From NCBI GenBank assembly GCA_011524395.1, contig WTKN01000161.1, positions 1 through 35,341 on the forward strand: a stretch of DNA of 35,341 bases, written 5' to 3'. A program made the position numbers and the translations under genes. Source of the DNA: Moorena sp. SS36440bin_2. GTDB taxonomy: Bacteria > Cyanobacteriota > Cyanobacteriia > Cyanobacteriales > Coleofasciculaceae. Under the pieces are notes generated by a model, which saw only the letters and a list, made by a program, of their open reading frames with translations, was not told the origin of the DNA and searched no databases. Positions within the stretch are counted from its first letter, which is position 1; each line of letters begins with the position of its first letter. This document shows, one piece after another, positions 18,542 to 27,700 of this stretch.

Positions 18542-18942
18542 CTGAGTTCAACCTGACGCTGAAAGCCTTAATCTAGCCTAGTTGCCTAAATCTTCTATCC
18601 CTTACTCGTTCATGGAGCGATCGCTTATATAGAACTCAGGTTGAGTAGGTTTTTTGTTGCCCTTCATCACTGACTAATGACTGTGGACTTGATCTGAGTA
18701 AACAGATTCGGATATCAGCCAATTGTCTCGGAACAATTGACCCTGGCAAGCTTTATACACTTGGCCATTAACTGCTAAAAACTGATAAACCCTTGAGAGT
18801 AATGATGGTACTTTTCCAGTTAATGGTGCAATGCGGAAGCGAAAATAGCGGTGAATACAGCCGAAGTTTAGTAAAAGCTTAGATTAGGCGGATGAATCTC
18901 GAAGAACCCGCCATTAATCGATTAATCAAGCAGCACAATGGT

Positions 18943-19551
18943 TCAACGATTACTATCTAGTATCGGTTTCACTACTAAAAAGCCAGCACCAAATGCGCTC
19001 AATACAATTCCCAAGATTGCTATAACCAACACCCAGCCATTGACATATGACACTGCCTCTGGCTGGGAACTTCGCAGGGAGCGATTGTCTTGTTGTTCAA
19101 TCACTAAAGTTTCTCGATAGGAAGATGGAGGGGTTTGAGGTTTCCTATGAGGTGGGGAAAATTCACCCCCTGGGATAGTTGTAGCGGTGCGCTGGGATGG
19201 AATTGGTGGAGCTTGACGGGGTTCCGGTGGCTTTACTGGCTGAGGTCGATTGACTTCAGCTGGACTCACTGGTTCTAAGGAATTGATTACCTGCTGTAGA
19301 TGCAGAGCTGAATTAATAACTTTTTTAACTTCCTGTCGCAGCTGCTGATGTTGTTTAACTAAATGCTGATTTTGAGAATGGAGAGAGTCCAACATCGCCT
19401 GTGTTGCTTGCAACTCAGCTGCTAGTTCCCGGTATACAGAAATTGGTACTGACGGACAGTATGTATTCGATTTGTTTGCCGATGTTGAACTAGGGTAACG
19501 ATCGCTACTGGATTTGGGCATAGGGGGGTTGGTTCGGTGATTAGAAGTCAT
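18943..19551 (-). CDS. coiled-coil single-pass membrane protein downstream of ftsZ (202 aa)
   Basis: I do not recognise a named family. Visible parts are a polar Ser/Pro/Asn N-terminus (1-35), a Gln/Leu-rich coiled coil (about 39-94, from ISVYRELAAELQATQ onward), a Pro-rich linker (about 95-145), and one C-terminal membrane segment (about 170-193) followed by a short positively charged end. This predicts a tail-anchored protein with its coiled coil in the cytoplasm. It follows ftsZ on the same strand with a gap of 307 bp, so cotranscription is uncertain. A membrane-anchored coiled coil beside ftsQ-ftsZ makes a role in division or envelope organisation a reasonable guess, but nothing in the sequence proves it. 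The smooth domain layout supports that it is a real gene. Confidence 0.7.
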   Translation of the reverse strand: MTSNHRTNPPMPKSSSDRYPSSTSANKSNTYCPSVPISVYRELAAELQATQAMLDSLHSQNQHLVKQHQQLRQEVKKVINSALHLQQVINSLEPVSPAEVNRPQPVKPPEPRQAPPIPSQRTATTIPGGEFSPPHRKPQTPPSSYRETLVIEQQDNRSLRSSQPEAVSYVNGWVLVIAILGIVLSAFGAGFLVVKPILDSNR

Positions 19552-19858
19552 AAGTATAGCTAAACTTCATTCAAGGCAAGAATAGTTGAAATTTTAATCT
19601 GTGGGCAGCCCTTGTTGGCTCAAAGCTAGGGAGATAGTCAACAAAAACTCCCGATGCATAGTCTGGTTGATTCACCCTATTGATAGTGATAACCGAAAAA
19701 AGTTTCCCATGGGTTCAGACTTAGGAGCAATGTCTAGGAAATTTTTCACGCCTAGTAGTAAAACCAGCAATTACCAAGGGAAGCGACAACAGTCTTGCCT
19801 TGGCTATAGGTTGCGAAAGCTTTACTTCCATGCCATCTGGATTTGTGCCAGTTTTTTT
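19552..19858. other. spacer between ftsZ and the coiled-coil gene
   Basis: No gene or strong structure is seen in these 307 bp. Open frames on the plus strand run into ftsZ antisense and have no motif. A promoter for the coiled-coil gene could lie here. Confidence 0.4.
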
Positions 19859-21130
19859 CTACTCCTTTGGTCCTCTGGGAAAACGACGCCGTTGCAGGAA
19901 TTCTGGAATATCTAATCCTGGTCTACTCTTAGGCTCAACCTTGGGAGTAGGGGGCATCGGTGTAGGAGCAATTGGTCGCCGATTCAGGGGAGTTTCCACG
20001 GATTTAGGTGCAGACTGGGCTTCTCCGGTAAATCCCGTAGCAATCACAGTAATTCTAATTTCACCCTGGAGCTTATCATCAATTACTGCTCCAAAGATGA
20101 TATTGGCATTGGGGTCAACCACTTCATAAACAGTTTCTGCTGCTGAATTCACTTCATGGAGGGTCAGATCACTGCCACCAGTAATATTTAAAACTACCCC
20201 TCTAGCCCCTTCAATAGAAGACTCCAGCAGAGGAGAAGAAATGGCGGCTACTGCTGCCTCTCTAGCTCGGGATTTTCCAGAACCCATCCCGATGCCCATC
20301 AGAGCCGAACCAGCATCTGCCATCACCGCTCGCACATCCGCAAAATCCACATTCACCAAGCCAGGAATAGTAATAATATCAGAGATACCTTGCACCCCCT
20401 GACGCAGGATATCATCAGCTACTTTAAATGCTTCTTGAACAGGAGTCTGTTCTGAAATCACTGACAAAAGTTTATTATTGGGAATAACAATTAGGGTATC
20501 GACTCGACTCCCCAGAGCCGCAATTCCTTCCTCGGCTTGGGTAGTACGACGGCGTCCTTCAAAGGTAAATGGACGAGTGACCACTCCCACAGTTAAAGCA
20601 CCCATCTCTTTAGCAACTTCTGCTACAATCGGGGCAGCTCCTGTGCCAGTGCCACCCCCCATACCAGCAGTAATGAAAACCAGGTCAGTGTCTTCTAGAG
20701 CCTGAGCAATTTCCTCCCGGGATTCTTCAGCGGCTTTTTGACCAATGGCTGGGTTCCCTCCTGCTCCCAACCCTCGGGTCAACTTCTGCCCCATTTGTAA
20801 GCGCTGGGGTGCTGCTGATTGGGCTAGTGCTTGAGCATCTGTGTTAATTGACCAGAACTCTACTCCACTGACATCACTGGCAATCATGCGGTTAACTGCG
20901 TTACCACCACCCCCGCCAACACCAATGACCTTGATTTTTGCAACGCTACCTGGCACGATATTGTCACTCCTAGTTTCTTCCCTGGGTATGCGATTAGAAT
21001 CATAAGTTTGACCGAATTGTAATACAGAGTTACTAAAAGGATGTGTATTGTCGGATCCTAATGAAAGATCTGTTTCTGCGATGATTTTAGAACTTTGAGC
21101 AGCAAGCCCTAGTTTACTATTAAGCGTCAT
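19859..21130 (-). CDS. ftsZ: cell division GTPase FtsZ (423 aa)
   Basis: This tubulin homologue polymerises into the Z ring at the division site. The GTP-binding signature GGGTGTG is at 158-164, the N-terminal nucleotide loop [13 protein letters not shown] at about 70-82, and the T7 loop NVDFADVR at about 260-267, so the polymerising GTPase should be intact. A variable Pro-rich linker (about 375-403) leads to the C-terminal peptide [12 protein letters not shown], the docking site for membrane tethers. The ~60-residue N-terminal extension beginning MTLNSKLGL is typical of cyanobacterial FtsZ and supports this start, although no Shine-Dalgarno is obvious. ftsQ lies 221 bp upstream on the same strand, the usual cyanobacterial order. 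Confidence 0.98.
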   Translation of the reverse strand: MTLNSKLGLAAQSSKIIAETDLSLGSDNTHPFSNSVLQFGQTYDSNRIPREETRSDNIVPGSVAKIKVIGVGGGGGNAVNRMIASDVSGVEFWSINTDAQALAQSAAPQRLQMGQKLTRGLGAGGNPAIGQKAAEESREEIAQALEDTDLVFITAGMGGGTGTGAAPIVAEVAKEMGALTVGVVTRPFTFEGRRRTTQAEEGIAALGSRVDTLIVIPNNKLLSVISEQTPVQEAFKVADDILRQGVQGISDIITIPGLVNVDFADVRAVMADAGSALMGIGMGSGKSRAREAAVAAISSPLLESSIEGARGVVLNITGGSDLTLHEVNSAAETVYEVVDPNANIIFGAVIDDKLQGEIRITVIATGFTGEAQSAPKSVETPLNRRPIAPTPMPPTPKVEPKSRPGLDIPEFLQRRRFPRGPKE

Positions 21131-21351
21131 TGCAAGAGGTGAGGGTAAGTGTTTATCTTTATCTTTATAAGTTATATGTAGCAGTCTGAGTTAACTATAG
21201 AGTAAGTTGATTGAAAAACCAAAGACCCTGGCAAAGGCTGGCTCACTTGCCCGATAACTGACCTCAAACAAAACATAGGTTGCTGGAAATATCACCTCGG
21301 TTTAGCTGTCAGATTAGGGATTTACACCTGTCTGACCTTCAACGCTTATCC

Positions 21352-22194
21352 TTATTTAACTCTGGATTCCACACTGTCATGGTCTGTGATCATTTGAATC
21401 GATGGTAAGTCTGGGTTTTGCAGGTCAATGTAAGCTATTTGGCTTTTTTGTGTGCGCTTCGGCAATTCTCGCATCTGGTCTAGAACTCTCAGTTGCGTGG
21501 GGAAGCTTTCACTGTAAGGACCTAAATGTACATTTCCTAACTCGGTTTTCAGAATTAAGTTGCCTGGATTTCGCCAATCGATCTCGAAAACTTTGACAGC
21601 CGAATGACTCACAGCTTGATAAAAATCGAACCAGTAAGGACGATAAACGGAATTTTGACCAATCACTTTCAACTTCGGTAACTTCAGGTTGGCCGAGAGT
21701 GGTTCGTAACTGCTCTTGGGGCTCCAGATCCCTTGCTCATCCACTAAACCCAACGTTGGGGTAGAGTTTTTAGTGTTTCTGGTTTCGGGCTTACTCTGCT
21801 CAGCAATAGCCACTGGTTGACGCTCTCTAATTTGTATTGTCAATCCTGGTGGTATGAGTTGACGGCTAACATTAGCCGAAGCAATAGGAGCTTCAGACTC
21901 CAGAAACTCGGCAAGGACTTGGGGTTGTACTTGCAGTAAAGACTGGGGATAGGATAAAGGCAGCAGGGAGCGAATCGCTTCAGCAGAAAGCCAATAATTC
22001 CCTTGAATCTCGATTTGTTCTGGGTGACGAATCATCCAATCTGGTAAAGTTATTGCCCAGAGTAAACTTCCAGCCATACTGCCCACCAAAAGTGTACGCC
22101 AAATCCTTTGATAAAATTTAATCCGGCGTGTCCGTCGCATTTGTTTGCGTCGATTAGACAATTGTGATTGAGAGACTGATGCGATGTTGGTCAT
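21352..22194 (-). CDS. ftsQ: cell division protein FtsQ/DivIB (280 aa)
   Basis: This bitopic membrane protein of the divisome links early Z-ring components to septal peptidoglycan synthesis. It has a basic cytoplasmic N-terminus (RRKQMRRTRRIKFYQRIWR), one membrane segment at about 34-50, then a POTRA domain ('IEIQGNYWLSAEAIRSLLPL', 'LTIQIRERQPVAIAE') and the FtsQ beta domain ('YIDLQNPDLPSIQ' near the end). Length and layout match the family. ftsZ follows after 221 bp, long enough for a separate ftsZ promoter. Upstream is a 450-bp divergent region with repeats. Confidence 0.92.
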   Translation of the reverse strand: MTNIASVSQSQLSNRRKQMRRTRRIKFYQRIWRTLLVGSMAGSLLWAITLPDWMIRHPEQIEIQGNYWLSAEAIRSLLPLSYPQSLLQVQPQVLAEFLESEAPIASANVSRQLIPPGLTIQIRERQPVAIAEQSKPETRNTKNSTPTLGLVDEQGIWSPKSSYEPLSANLKLPKLKVIGQNSVYRPYWFDFYQAVSHSAVKVFEIDWRNPGNLILKTELGNVHLGPYSESFPTQLRVLDQMRELPKRTQKSQIAYIDLQNPDLPSIQMITDHDSVESRVK

Positions 22195-22339
22195 CTACTA
22201 CCGATCAATCGACAGAGTACATTTATGACTTGAAGTAAGCCTGACAATTGGCCTGTGGGCGTTTGCGCTGCGGCGCGATCGCTTCACGCCAATCTACCCA
22301 AAAATCTGGGTAACGACAAGATTTGAACTTTGCAATTCG

Positions 22340-22361
22340 GTGCTACTAGCTAGCAAGCATT
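22340..22361. repeat. 22-bp copy of an internal STAND/WD40 gene segment
   Basis: These 22 bp are identical to 25390-25411, which code for VLLASKH in the large WD40 protein. Reading 22340 in the same frame also gives VLLASKH within a short open stretch ending in TAA near 22385. A match of this length within 35 kb is unlikely by chance, so a fragment of a related gene may have been here. Confidence 0.6.
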
Positions 22362-22486
22362 CAGAGAGCACCAAATACTTTTTTTAATTTAACCACTACT
22401 AGGTTCCCACGTTTTATACTTAACAGGTTCCATCAGCCTGATAGGAATTGGCATTGCTGCCGGCAGCAGTCCTCTATAGTTAAGTG

Positions 22487-22511
22487 ATCCCACGTACCTT
22501 AGTCGTGGGAT
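22487..22511. repeat. hairpin resembling an IS200/IS605 end
   Basis: ATCCCACG (22487-22494) and CGTGGGAT (22504-22511) pair around a 9-nt loop. Stem-loops of the CCCACG...CGTGGG kind are typical at the ends of IS200/IS605 elements that carry tnpB in cyanobacteria, by my recollection. No tnpA or tnpB is present, so at most this is a remnant. Confidence 0.5.
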
Positions 22512-22650
22512 GGGCCAGTGATTAATGATTAGTCTTTTACAAAAGACTATTTACTGGCGAGGCTTTCTATCTCACCCTGTTAAAGGAGTGGGCTTTCTAA
22601 CCGCCTTCTGTAAACCATAACCATCACCACAGGGAGTGGGAGGTTCATTT

Positions 22651-23970
22651 ATGGAACTGCATCTACCAAGATTTTTCAAAGCGTGTAACCCAGCTAAAAC
22701 CTTAGATATGGGTAATCCAGGAGACCATCCATACTATATCGATTTTTCCGCTGTCAGGGGAGGAAAGATTATCGAAGCTTTAGGACGAACCATTACCCGT
22801 CTGTCACCAGATGAACCTACCTGTCAATTGTTTACTGGTCATATTGGGTGTGGTAAGTCTACTGAGTTGTTAAGACTTAAAGCCGAGTTGGAGAAACAGC
22901 AATTTCATGTTGTTTATTTTGAGTCCTCTCAAGACCTAGACATGGTGGATGTTGATGTCAGTGACATTTTACTCAGCATCGCTAGGTCAGTCTGTGAAAG
23001 CCTAGAAGCGATCAGCATACAGCTCAAACCCAGTTACTTTAGTAAATTATTTAATGAAATCAAAGACTTTTTGCAAACTCCTATTGAGTTTTCAACAGAA
23101 GCCGAATTTTCGGTAGGCGTTGCCAAGATTACAGCCAGAAGTAAAGACAGTCCTCAGCAACGCCAACTGCTACGACAGCACCTAGAACCCCGCACCCAAA
23201 GCATTTTGAATGCCATCAACGAAGAAATTTTACAATCAGCGATTCAGCAGCTGAAATTGCTTGGCAAAAAGGGTTTGGTGGTGATTATTGATAATCTTGA
23301 CCGAGTTGATAATCGTTCCATGGCTTCAGGTCGCTCCCAGCCAGAGTATCTCTTTATCGACCGTGGTACTCAGTTAAGGCGTTTGAACTGCCATGTGGTT
23401 TACACTCTACCCTTATCCTTAATGTTCTCCAACGAGTATGAAACTCTCAAAAATCGAGTCGGTGGTGGTGTAGCTCCCAAAATTTTGCCCATGGTGCCCA
23501 TACAGTTACGGGATGGTACTGACTATCCAGAAGGTATGGCACTACTGCGACAGCTATTGCTAGCCCGAGCTTTTCCAATGGTTGATTCTCAACAGCGACT
23601 AACCCTGATTCCACTAGTATTTGATAGCCCAGAAACCCTCGACCGGATGTGTCGGATTAGTGGAGGTCATGTCCGTAACTTGTTAGGGTTGCTGTATAAC
23701 TGTTTGCAACAGGAAGACCCGCCCTTTTCCAGGAGTTGTTTAGAGCGTGTGATTAAGGGATACCGAGATGATTTGACTCTGGCTGTTGAAGAGGAAGAGT
23801 GGAAGTTGCTATCTCAAGTCGTACAACAGCAGTCCGTCAAGGGGGAACAAGAATATCAAACCTTGTTGCGCAGTATGTTTGTCTATGAATACCAAGATCA
23901 ACAAGGGCGCTGGTTTGGGATAAACCCAGCCTTAGCAGAAACAGAAAAGTTTCGGTCTCTAGCTCTGTGA
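22651..23970 (+). CDS. P-loop ATPase of an ATPase/STAND gene pair (439 aa)
   Basis: This is a cytoplasmic AAA/STAND-type NTPase. The Walker A GHIGCGKST is at residues 63-71, Walker B 'LVVIIDNLDRV' has D214 and D217, and a late motif ISGGHVRNLL resembles the sensor region of related ATPases. I chose the ATG at 22651 because GGGAGG lies 7 bp before it; a GTG at 22636 would add only five residues. No DNA-binding, nuclease or membrane part is seen. As I recall, genes of this type in cyanobacteria stand directly before a gene whose product begins like the 24748-29949 protein, so the two probably act together. Here they are 777 bp apart and a terminator follows this stop. Its role could be to regulate or load the STAND partner; that is inference. 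Confidence 0.82.
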   Translation: MELHLPRFFKACNPAKTLDMGNPGDHPYYIDFSAVRGGKIIEALGRTITRLSPDEPTCQLFTGHIGCGKSTELLRLKAELEKQQFHVVYFESSQDLDMVDVDVSDILLSIARSVCESLEAISIQLKPSYFSKLFNEIKDFLQTPIEFSTEAEFSVGVAKITARSKDSPQQRQLLRQHLEPRTQSILNAINEEILQSAIQQLKLLGKKGLVVIIDNLDRVDNRSMASGRSQPEYLFIDRGTQLRRLNCHVVYTLPLSLMFSNEYETLKNRVGGGVAPKILPMVPIQLRDGTDYPEGMALLRQLLLARAFPMVDSQQRLTLIPLVFDSPETLDRMCRISGGHVRNLLGLLYNCLQQEDPPFSRSCLERVIKGYRDDLTLAVEEEEWKLLSQVVQQQSVKGEQEYQTLLRSMFVYEYQDQQGRWFGINPALAETEKFRSLAL

Positions 23971-24747
23971 CAAGGTTAAAATCCCTTGGAAACCAGGGGA
24001 TTTTGCTAGAGAGGGAGGTGTAGGGTCGTTGGGTGCAGGGTGCAGAGTGTTGGGTGTTCTGGAAAATTGAGCCGAACTATTGACCTCGAAATTATAACTC
24101 AAGGGAATTTCTTAGTTTGCTAAGAATCCTTTTCGAAATCATATTCTAACCTTACCTGTCAATCACCCTTATCTTTTTGAGGAAGAACTTTCTCTCAACG
24201 CTTGCTATGACATTAGCTTAGCCTTCAGATTCACTCCCGTCAGGAAAGGTACATCCCTTCATGTAGAACCTAACACCTACCAATTGCTTTCAAGGGACAA
24301 ATTTTATTACTAATTGAGTTGAAAACCGATCTAGTCAGAACAACCGCCGCCTTTACAGGTAGAGTTACTGCGGAAGTCCTGATAGTTCAACAGTATTACC
24401 TGTTTTCATCTAGGAACTTATAGTTCCACCCCACTATAAAAAATGAAAAATTCCGGGAAATCACTGACATCCACCCTATGGACTTCAGGCTCAATAAGTG
24501 AATTTATCATTGTTAGTCAGGATTTTCATTAAATATATTTATTAAATAAGTGGTAGTAATTACTGAATTCTTTATCAAGGTACTTATGATAGACGTTTTT
24601 ATTCAGTAAGGCGTGATTATACTTATTGTTTTTTATCAGTAAAACCCCGTACTTACCGATAAGTTCTGATAGTAATCTTACTATCTAGAGGGAAAATCAC
24701 CCTAGTAATAGGTAATTTCTACCAGTAGGGGTCAAAAGGTTAGTGAC
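23971..24747. other. 777-bp spacer inside the ATPase/STAND pair
   Basis: After the terminator hairpin (23978-24004) comes a G-rich degenerate repeat (GGGTGCA-like units, about 24021-24060), then AT-rich DNA with no supported gene. I looked for a frameshifted continuation of the ATPase and saw none; its C-terminus looks complete. The stretch at about 24180-24440 has the look of mobile-element debris but carries no motif I can name. The last ~150 bp should contain the promoter of the WD40 gene. Confidence 0.4.
23978..24004 (+). terminator. intrinsic terminator after the P-loop ATPase
   Basis: AAAATCCCTTGG and CCAGGGGATTTT form a 12-bp stem (one wobble pair) with an AAA loop, 7 bp after the ATPase stop. 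The A-tract/T-tract layout is that of a rho-independent terminator. It implies that the WD40 gene downstream has its own promoter. Confidence 0.65.
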
Positions 24748-27700
24748 ATGAAGCAGCAAAATCCCCCAGAAACACTAGCCCCATACAGTGCTCGCTCTCT
24801 ATTAACCCTATCCCGGGCAATAATGTTCTCCCAAGGAGAATTTGCACTGATTTTGGTGCGATGCAACTACGAGTTATTTAGGAAGCAAATATGGCAGTAC
24901 GTCCGAGAAATTACAGAGCTCACCATAGGTGAGCTAGTTTGTAACAAGTCTAGTCAAACTCTATTTAGTAATATCTTTACCACCCAACAGTATGGGACAA
25001 CATCTGCCCTAATGGTATCGGGTCTAGAGTTAGTTGATGGCATCAACCAGGTACTACTTTCAGCTAACCAGGTGCGAGATGAATTGCCCAAATGCTTAAC
25101 CTGTCCCTTAGTGGTATGGGTAACTGACAAGGGACTTCAAAAGTTGATTAGGCTTGCTCCATATCTTAAAAATTGGGCTACTACCTCAATTCGGTTTGAA
25201 CTTACTATTGACCAATTACTCGCTTTATGTTATTTAACTGCAGATGAAATCTTTGCCAATATTTTGGCTAGAGACTTGGGAGAGTTTTTGCCCAACAAGG
25301 TGCTTTCTTTGGCTCCCGATTGCCCCCGACGCCAAGAATTTGAGTGGGCATTACAGGATTTGCAATCTCATGACATCAGCGTAGATTCTGTGCTACTAGC
25401 TAGCAAGCATTTTATTCTTGGGCGAGATGCCTTTGAAAATGACCAGATTAATCTGGCCTTGGAGCATTATCAGCAGAGTCTAAATTTTTGGCAGGAGAAT
25501 ATAGGAGAATGGGGCGGCTGCTTCGGCAGTGAGGCTCCCGATTCAGATGAACACTATTGTAAACAGGTTAAACCGGTAAAAGCATGTACAAGTATCCTAG
25601 GTATAGCTTCTAGGAAGAGAAAAGAAGGCACAATTGACACAGGTAACTGTTTCGAGCAACGTCTTGGGCAAACTAACCACTCAATCCCCCCCTTCTCTCA
25701 TCCCCCCCTCACTCCTTCAGGTTTAGAACGGCTTGGTTTAGTGTTCCATCACATTGGCTTGTGCTATTGGCGTCAAGCCCAGTTACAAGACTCCATCGGT
25801 TGCTATCAGTGGGAGCAAGCCCAGAAAAACTTCTGTACTGCCATTGACCTGTTTACTAAAACAGGACGCTTGGACTTGGTGGCTCAGTTGACCATAAAAT
25901 TGGGAGAAGTCCTACAACACCTGGAACATTGGACAGAATTAGAAGCTTTAGCGCTAGCGTTTCTGGCACAGCCTCACACTCAAGATAATCCAGTTCAGCT
26001 CTCTCGAGCCTATGGCTTTTTGGCAACAGTTGCCTATGAGCAATCGAATTGGAACCATGCTATAAACTTAGCCCTCACAGCTGTGCGCACTCTGGAAACA
26101 TCTCAGCCAACTCTCAACCCTCAAAAGCTTTGCCATCGAGCTTCCTATCTACTGCTAGCTGCTAGATCTGTGCGTCAGCTGGGCAAGCCAAAATCTGCCA
26201 TTAATTATCTTGAACAAGCTATAAACCTCAACACTATCGAGCCCAACCCTCTACAGCAGCAGCCTCAACTGTTCATGGAGTTGTTGGAGGAATTGCGATC
26301 GCTCTACTTTGAGCAAAAAGCATATCAACGAGGGTTTGAACTTAAGCAACAAAAACGCTTGATAGAACAACAGTTTAGGTTTTCTACCTTTGCTGGTATG
26401 GCTCCGTTACAGAGTGTCGAGCCAAGTCGAGAAACTGACGCAACAATTACCAAGAAAGGTTTTTGTGCATCAGCCCTAGAAATCGCAGCGGCTGGACGTC
26501 AAACCGATGTCAACGGCCTGCTCGAACGCATTAGCCGCAATGACCACAAACTAACCGTGATTCATGGGACTTCTGGGGTTGGCAAGAGTTCCCTGATTAA
26601 TGCTGGTTTAGTTCCTGCACTTAGCTCCAGAATTATTGGTGCGAGACAAACCTTGACGGTGGTGCAAACCGTTTACAGGAATTGGCTCGGTGAGCTGGAA
26701 AAACGTCTAGACCTTGAATTAGCAAGTACAGTAGTCTTCAAGTTTAAAGATGCCAACGTTTCACCTTTAACCGTTCAACCTACCCGAAGGGAACGCCTAA
26801 GGGGAACAATCTACCCGAAGGGAACGCCTACGGCTAACAACTTACCCGACTGCAACCCCTGCGGTGAAAAACCTTTAATCCTTAAACCAATTCTCGATAA
26901 GTTGTATCGGTGTTCCCAGCATAACTTATTAACCGTCCTGATTTTTGACCAGTTTGAAGAATTTTTTTTCCTTGCTACCGACTTAGAGCAACGACATCAG
27001 TTTTATAATTTTTTAGCCCAGGCTCTGAATCTCCCCTTTGTAAAAATAATCTTGTCTATGCGAGAAGATTATCTACATTACTTGTTAGAGTTTGAGCGCT
27101 TTAAGGATCTTAGTGTGATTAACAACAATATCCTGGATCAGAAGCTGCGTTATCACTTAGGTGATCTGTCTCCAGAGAATGCCAAAAACGTTATTCACTC
27201 CTTAACAGCAGTATCTCAGTTTAAGTTAGAACCTGCTCTAATCGAAGCACTGGTAAAGGATTTAGTCACCAATACGGGAGTGGTGCGCTTAATTGAGTTA
27301 CAAGTCGTGGGTGCTCAGCTACAAGCGGAAAAAATTACTACCCTTGAAGGATACCGAGCTTTGGGACATGACCCCAAAACAGTTCTAGTCGAGCGATCGC
27401 TTACCCAAATTATTTATGATTGTGGGCCAGAGAATGAAGATGCCGTCTGGGAAGTTTTATTCTCCTTAACCGATCAACGAGGTACCCGTCCGTTGAAAAC
27501 TCAAGCTGAGTTAGTACTGTCCAATTGGGACAACTCCACACTAACTCAAATCCCCTTGATTTTGGAAATTTTGGTCGGTTCCGGTTTAGTCTTCCAAGTG
27601 CCAGAAACACCACAAAACCGATATCAGCTAATTCATGATTATTTAGTTATACCGATTCGTCAAAAATATAAGCAACGTACCCAATCTAATATTAGAGTAC

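Larger units (their letters stand above)
17981..18942. other. gene-poor 960-bp region with palindromes
   Basis: I see no supported gene. The region holds a GC-rich 11-bp inverted repeat (18338-18365), a 19-bp perfect inverted repeat (18497-18541), a HIP1 octamer near 18616, and three relatives of the string GAACTCAGGTT (about 18410, inverted at about 18541, and about 18632) that flank the long palindrome. This looks like an accumulation of small repeat elements. A small RNA is possible but nothing shows it. Confidence 0.45.
22195..22650. other. divergent intergenic region with palindromes and a short duplicated sequence
   Basis: The region separates ftsQ (-) from the P-loop ATPase (+) and must hold promoters for both. 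It contains a HIP1 octamer (about 22277), a 22-bp stretch also found inside the STAND/WD40 gene (22340-22361), a 14-bp palindrome TGCTGCCGGCAGCA (22455-22468), and an IS200/IS605-like hairpin (22487-22511) followed by GTGGGCTTTCTAACCGCC. No promoter boxes are clear. I infer decayed mobile or duplicated DNA. Confidence 0.45.

Noticed and set aside
22636-22650. GTG start for the P-loop ATPase
   Set aside because: The ATG 15 bp later has a well-spaced GGGAGG; the GTG has no such site.
23971-24747. Frameshifted continuation of the ATPase or a missing third gene
   Set aside because: The ATPase ends with a family-like C-terminus and a terminator; no frame in the spacer shows a motif.
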